Positions 60,644 through 64,000 of a stretch of DNA of 64,000 nucleotides are shown here, in pieces. The stretch's first letter is position 1. Each line of letters begins with the position of its first letter. Position numbers and translations under genes: made by a program. The notes beneath the pieces were generated by a model. It saw only the letters and a program-made list of their open reading frames with translations. It was not told where the DNA came from and made no database searches. The stretch is from assembly GCF_040187885.1 (NCBI RefSeq), contig NZ_JBDPLH010000001.1:248001-312000 (forward strand), read 5' to 3'. The DNA is from Roseateles_E cavernae (lineage in GTDB: Bacteria; Pseudomonadota; Gammaproteobacteria; Burkholderiales; Burkholderiaceae_C).

Positions 60644-60664
60644 AAATGCGAAAGAATCGCATTT
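60644..60664. promoter_or_regulatory. Probable Fur box of feoAB
   Basis: A perfect dyad AAATGCGA-N5-TCGCATTT, 21 bases, of the size and form of proteobacterial Fur sites (AT-rich arms, GA/TC inner bases). It lies in the AT-rich gap upstream of feoA and would repress feoAB when iron is plentiful. Confidence 0.65.
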
Positions 60665-60739
60665 GCGTTGATCGCTATTGATCAGCGACAAAAGCCGGGC
60701 GGATAGACGGTCCCGACCGTCGATGCCCCGCAGCACGCC

Positions 60740-61117
60740 TCAGCGCTGATTCGGCCGCAGGATCTGGGTATCGGCAAATCCGTCGGACGGCGGCTCGGCG
60801 CCGCGCGCCGGCGCCGCACGCGGCAGCAGCAGGTCATCGCGCGGTGCCGGCGGCGCAGCGGCGACAGCGTGGCCATTGCCCTTGCCGTGCGCCTGGGCCG
60901 CCAGACGCAGACCGGCCAGCTCCTGCTGCAGGCCCTCGATCTGCTTGCGCGCCTGGGCCGCCTGCTGGGCCGCGAACTGGCGGGCCTTGTCGACCTTGTC
61001 GAGCCGGGCCGCCGCGGCCCGCAGCTGGCGAGTGGCCCACCACCAGACCGCGCCCAGCAGCAGCACCGTCCACGCCGCGAACGCGGCACCCGTCATCAAC
61101 CATTGATTTGCTTGCAT
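60740..61117 (-). CDS. Hypothetical membrane-anchored coiled-coil protein
   Basis: 125 residues. One N-terminal membrane segment (LMTGAAFAAWTVLLLGAVWWW), a charged coiled coil (LDKVDKARQFAAQQAAQARK, then IEGLQQELAGL), and a disordered alanine/proline tail ending ADTQILRPNQR. I use the ATG at 61117. No recognised domain. It is divergent from the patatin gene and 154 bases from feoA. Confidence 0.62.
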   Translation of the reverse strand: MQANQWLMTGAAFAAWTVLLLGAVWWWATRQLRAAAARLDKVDKARQFAAQQAAQARKQIEGLQQELAGLRLAAQAHGKGNGHAVAAAPPAPRDDLLLPRAAPARGAEPPSDGFADTQILRPNQR

Positions 61118-61213
61118 GCCGGCTCGCCTCTCTCGGGTTGTCTGCCAAGCCAATGTAGCGCCATGGCGTCACGGTGGCGATACCTCAAGCCTGGGGGGCA
61201 TACTGTGGCTGCC

Positions 61214-62254
61214 ATGCCGCGAACGAGCCCCCAGAAAGCCATCAACCTCGCCCTGCAGGGCGGCGGCTCGCATGGCGCCTTCACCTGGGGCGTGCTCGAT
61301 TGCCTGCTGGCCGACGGCCGGCTGCGCCTGGAGGCGCTCAGCGCCACCAGCGCCGGCAGCCTCAATGCGGTGGCACTGGCCGATGGCCTGCGGCGCGGCG
61401 GCGCCGATGGGGCGCGTCAGGCGCTGGAGGATTTGTGGCACGCCGTCGCGGCGGCCGGGCGGGCGCCAGCGAGCTGGCAGGCGCCGTGGCTGGACGCCTT
61501 CATGCATGGCTTGCAGCAGGCCGTGCCGCCCGAGCTTTCGCCCATGCATCAATGGACGGCCGCGCTGACCCAGCTGTTCTCGCCCTACCAGCTCAACCCG
61601 CTGAACCTGAACCCGCTGCGCGACATCGTCCAGGCCCAGGTCGACTTCGAGGCGCTGCGGCGCGCATCGCCGCTGAAGCTGTTCCTGAGCGCCACCAATG
61701 TCGAGACCGGCAAGATCCGCGTCTTCAGCGGCGCGCAGATCACCCCGGACGCGGTGCTGGCCAGCGCCTGCCTGCCGACGCTGTTCCAGGCGGTCGAGAT
61801 CAACGGCGAGTATTTCTGGGACGGCGGCTATATGGGCAACCCGGCGATCTTCCCGCTGATCTACGACAGCGACAGCGCCGATGTGCTGATCGTCCACGTC
61901 AACCCGGTGCTGCGCCGCGGCGTGCCGCGCAGCGCCACCGAGATCGCCAACCGCGTCAACGAGATCAGCTTCAACTCCTCGCTGATGCGCGAGATGCGCG
62001 CGATCGCCTTCGTCACCGGCCTGATCGATCGCGGCAAGCTCGCGCCCGAGGACGCCCGCCTGATGCGCATCCACTCGATCCGCTGCGACGAGCTGATGGC
62101 GGCCCAGGGCGTGGTCAGCAAGCTGGACACCGCCTGGCCCTATCTGTGCGAGCTGCGCGATGCCGGCCGCGTCCAGGCCCAGGCCTGGCTGGACGAGCAC
62201 TTCGCCCAGGTGGGCAAGCGCTCGACGGTGGATATCCGGGCGGAGTTTCTGTAG
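61214..62254 (+). CDS. Patatin-like phospholipase family protein
   Basis: 346 residues. Oxyanion loop GGGSHGAFTWG at the N-terminus, nucleophile elbow SATSAGSLNAV, and catalytic Asp in WDGGYMGNPAIFP. The usual GxSxG reads A-T-S-A-G, a variant seen in this subfamily. It should cleave acyl chains from lipids. No signal peptide. The later DSDSADVLIVHVNPVLRRG and SSLMREMRAIAFV regions are typical of the proteobacterial group. Confidence 0.88.
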   Translation: MPRTSPQKAINLALQGGGSHGAFTWGVLDCLLADGRLRLEALSATSAGSLNAVALADGLRRGGADGARQALEDLWHAVAAAGRAPASWQAPWLDAFMHGLQQAVPPELSPMHQWTAALTQLFSPYQLNPLNLNPLRDIVQAQVDFEALRRASPLKLFLSATNVETGKIRVFSGAQITPDAVLASACLPTLFQAVEINGEYFWDGGYMGNPAIFPLIYDSDSADVLIVHVNPVLRRGVPRSATEIANRVNEISFNSSLMREMRAIAFVTGLIDRGKLAPEDARLMRIHSIRCDELMAAQGVVSKLDTAWPYLCELRDAGRVQAQAWLDEHFAQVGKRSTVDIRAEFL

Positions 62255-62382
62255 CCACCCATGGGCCGAACGGCTCAGTGCGGCGGCGCCAGCCACCGGC
62301 ACGCCTGTCAAACATCGACGCCAGACTGCTTGGCAGCCGAGCGGCCAGCTTCCATGGACCGCCGCCAACCAAGGACCTGTCG

Positions 62383-64000
62383 ATGGGACGCCCGAATCAA
62401 GTCAAGCCGCCGCAGACCGGCAGCAACCGCCGCGAGTTCTTCAAGCGTTCCGGCGCGACCACGGTCGCCCTGGTGGCCACCGCCCCGCAGCTCTCCTTCG
62501 CCGCCGCGCCGGCGGTGTTCCAGCATGGCGTGGCCAGCGGCGATCCGCTCAGCGACCGCGTCATCCTGTGGACCCGCGTCAGCCCGGCCAGCGCCAAGCC
62601 CTCGGTGTCGGTCGCCTATGTCGTCGCCACCGACCCCGGCCTGCTCAACATCGTCAAGCGCGGCAGCAGCAAGACCCATCCGGGCCGCGACTACACCGTC
62701 AAGGTCGATGCCCTGGGTCTGCAGCCGGGCACGACCTACTACTACCAGTTCACGGCCGAGGGCGTGGCCAGCCCGGTGGGCCGCACCAAGACCTTGCCGG
62801 TCGGCCCGACCCAGCGCCTGCGCATGGCCGTCGTCAGCTGTTCCAACCATGCCTACGGCTATTTCAATGCCTACGCCCGCATCGCCCAGCGTGCCGACCT
62901 CGATCTGGTCATGCATCTGGGCGACTATCTCTACGAGTACGGCAACGGCCAGTACGGCTCGCTGCGCCAAACCGAGCCGGCCCACGAGATCGTCAGCCTG
63001 AGCGACTACCGCCAGCGCCACGCGCAGTACAAGCGCGATGCCGACTCCCAGGCCATGCACCGCCAGCATCCGCTGCTGGCGATCTGGGATGACCACGAGA
63101 GCGCCAACGACGCCTACAAGACCGGCGCGCAAAACCATCAAGCCGCGACCGAGGGCGACTGGGAGGCGCGTGTGGCCGCCGCGCTGCAGGCCTACTACGA
63201 ATGGATGCCGGTGCGCCCGGTCGATGCCAGCAATCTGCGCAAGAACAACCGCCTGTTTGCCTACGGTGACCTGGCCGAGCTGGTGATGCTGGAGCAGCGG
63301 CTGAGCGGCCGCTCGCAGCAGCTGGCCGCCACCGTCGCAACGCCGCTGGGCCCGGGTTTTGTGCAAGCCGGTGCCTTCACCGATCCCGGCCGCAGCCTGC
63401 TGGGCAGCGAGCAGGAGCAGTGGCTGAGCGCCCGGCTGCGCAGCACGCCGGCGCGCTGGAAGCTGCTGGGCCAGGGCGTGATGTTCGCCCAGCTCAAGGG
63501 CGTCGCGGCCACCAATGCTGCCGGCGGCGGCGTGTTCCTGAACGCCGACCAGTGGGACGGCTACCAGCCGGCACGCGAGCGCATCTACGCGGTCCTCAAG
63601 GGCGATGCTCAGCACGCGCCGGTCGACAACGTCGTGGTGCTGACCGGCGACATCCACAGCTCCTGGGCCGCCGATCTGACCCAGGACCCGAACAACCCCA
63701 ACCCGGCCGGCGGCGGCTACAACCCGGTCACCGGCGAGGGCTCGCGCGCGGTCGAGTTCGTCGGCACCTCGGTCAGCTCGCCGGGCATTGACACCGACGG
63801 CAACGGCGCCATTGCCGGCTTCCTGCGCTCGGTCAACCCGCACTTCAAGTACATCAATCTGCACCGGCGCGGCTATATGTTGCTCGACCTGACGCCGCAG
63901 CGCGCGGTCTGCGAATGGTGGTATGTGGACACGGTGGCCAGCCCCAGCAACAACGAAACCTTCGCCGCCGCCTTCGAGGTGCAGCAGGGCAGCAATCGCC
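62383..64000 (+). CDS. phoD: PhoD-type alkaline phosphatase (partial, C-terminus off window)
   Basis: 539 codons visible. Tat signal NRREFFKRSGATTVALVA, then an N-terminal Ig-like domain (FQHGVASGDPLSDRVILWTRV). The metallophosphatase core has VVSCSNHAYGYFNAY, LGDYLYEYG, AIWDDHESANDAYKTGA and VVLTGDIHSSWAADL. PhoD releases phosphate from mono- and diesters in the periplasm using calcium and iron. The frame is open to the right edge. AAGGA lies ten bases upstream of the ATG. Confidence 0.93.
   Translation, partial: MGRPNQVKPPQTGSNRREFFKRSGATTVALVATAPQLSFAAAPAVFQHGVASGDPLSDRVILWTRVSPASAKPSVSVAYVVATDPGLLNIVKRGSSKTHPGRDYTVKVDALGLQPGTTYYYQFTAEGVASPVGRTKTLPVGPTQRLRMAVVSCSNHAYGYFNAYARIAQRADLDLVMHLGDYLYEYGNGQYGSLRQTEPAHEIVSLSDYRQRHAQYKRDADSQAMHRQHPLLAIWDDHESANDAYKTGAQNHQAATEGDWEARVAAALQAYYEWMPVRPVDASNLRKNNRLFAYGDLAELVMLEQRLSGRSQQLAATVATPLGPGFVQAGAFTDPGRSLLGSEQEQWLSARLRSTPARWKLLGQGVMFAQLKGVAATNAAGGGVFLNADQWDGYQPARERIYAVLKGDAQHAPVDNVVVLTGDIHSSWAADLTQDPNNPNPAGGGYNPVTGEGSRAVEFVGTSVSSPGIDTDGNGAIAGFLRSVNPHFKYINLHRRGYMLLDLTPQRAVCEWWYVDTVASPSNNETFAAAFEVQQGSNR

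Noticed and set aside
1..64000. tRNA or rRNA genes, CRISPR arrays, prophage, insertion sequences, replication origin
   Set aside because: No T-arm GTTCGA-type context with a foldable cloverleaf, no regular spaced repeats, and no transposase, integrase or phage structural genes were seen. A computed scan (tRNAscan-SE, ISfinder) would be decisive.

Overview
The window reads as chromosome of a high-GC betaproteobacterium of the order Burkholderiales, most like the Roseateles/Pelomonas/Paucibacter/Rubrivivax group. Supporting markers are PhaM, a DUF3567 protein, a divergent DUF2917/MocR pair, a Bug-type (TctC) binding protein and extreme GC at third codon positions. I cannot name a species. There is no tRNA, rRNA, CRISPR array, prophage or insertion sequence that I can see. 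Most genes are dense and translationally coupled.

Left part (1-20 kb): a partial nucleoside hydrolase coupled to a degenerate fumarylacetoacetate-hydrolase homologue; a DUF3108 protein; then a complete malonate decarboxylase locus, mdcR-mdcACDEGBH, followed by a MatC-type permease. mdcA and the permease gene are each preceded by the same spaced sequence module. Next come a DUF3567 protein, a tandem AAA ATPase, a three-gene unit on the minus strand (regulator, beta-propeller, DUF899), an M14 peptidase, a Gfo/Idh/MocA oxidoreductase and a VOC protein.

Middle (20-42 kb): a retropepsin-like protease, PhaM, a FIST sensor coupled to a periplasmic binding-protein-like gene, and a glycolate oxidase operon glcD-glcE-lrgA-lrgB-glcF in which an LrgAB pair sits between the subunits. 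A strongly structured non-coding stretch follows, then a PafA-type phosphatase, an ABC exporter, a LuxR regulator, a large unknown lipoprotein, another binding-protein-like gene, a TrhA/hemolysin III protein, and two cyclic-di-GMP proteins flanking a YpfJ metallopeptidase.

Right part (42-64 kb): an HPr-rel-A type four-gene cassette (Tat-exported protein, PqqD-like, HprK-related kinase, nucleotidyltransferase), pssA, the DUF2917/MocR pair, an S41 lipoprotein protease, an EamA transporter, and a degenerate GGDEF protein. An ECF sigma factor follows, with a Thr in place of the usual acidic residue of region 2.2, next to a Ser/Thr kinase. The kinase gene changes base composition abruptly part way through; the AT-richer tract continues through a small unknown gene to an orphan ParD antitoxin. 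The window closes with a Bug protein, an AraC regulator, feoAB behind a probable Fur box, a patatin, and a PhoD phosphatase running off the edge. The strongest leads are the HPr-rel-A cassette, the sigma/kinase pair with its composition break, LrgAB inside the glc operon, the twin mdc promoters and the structured region at 28.25-28.52 kb.
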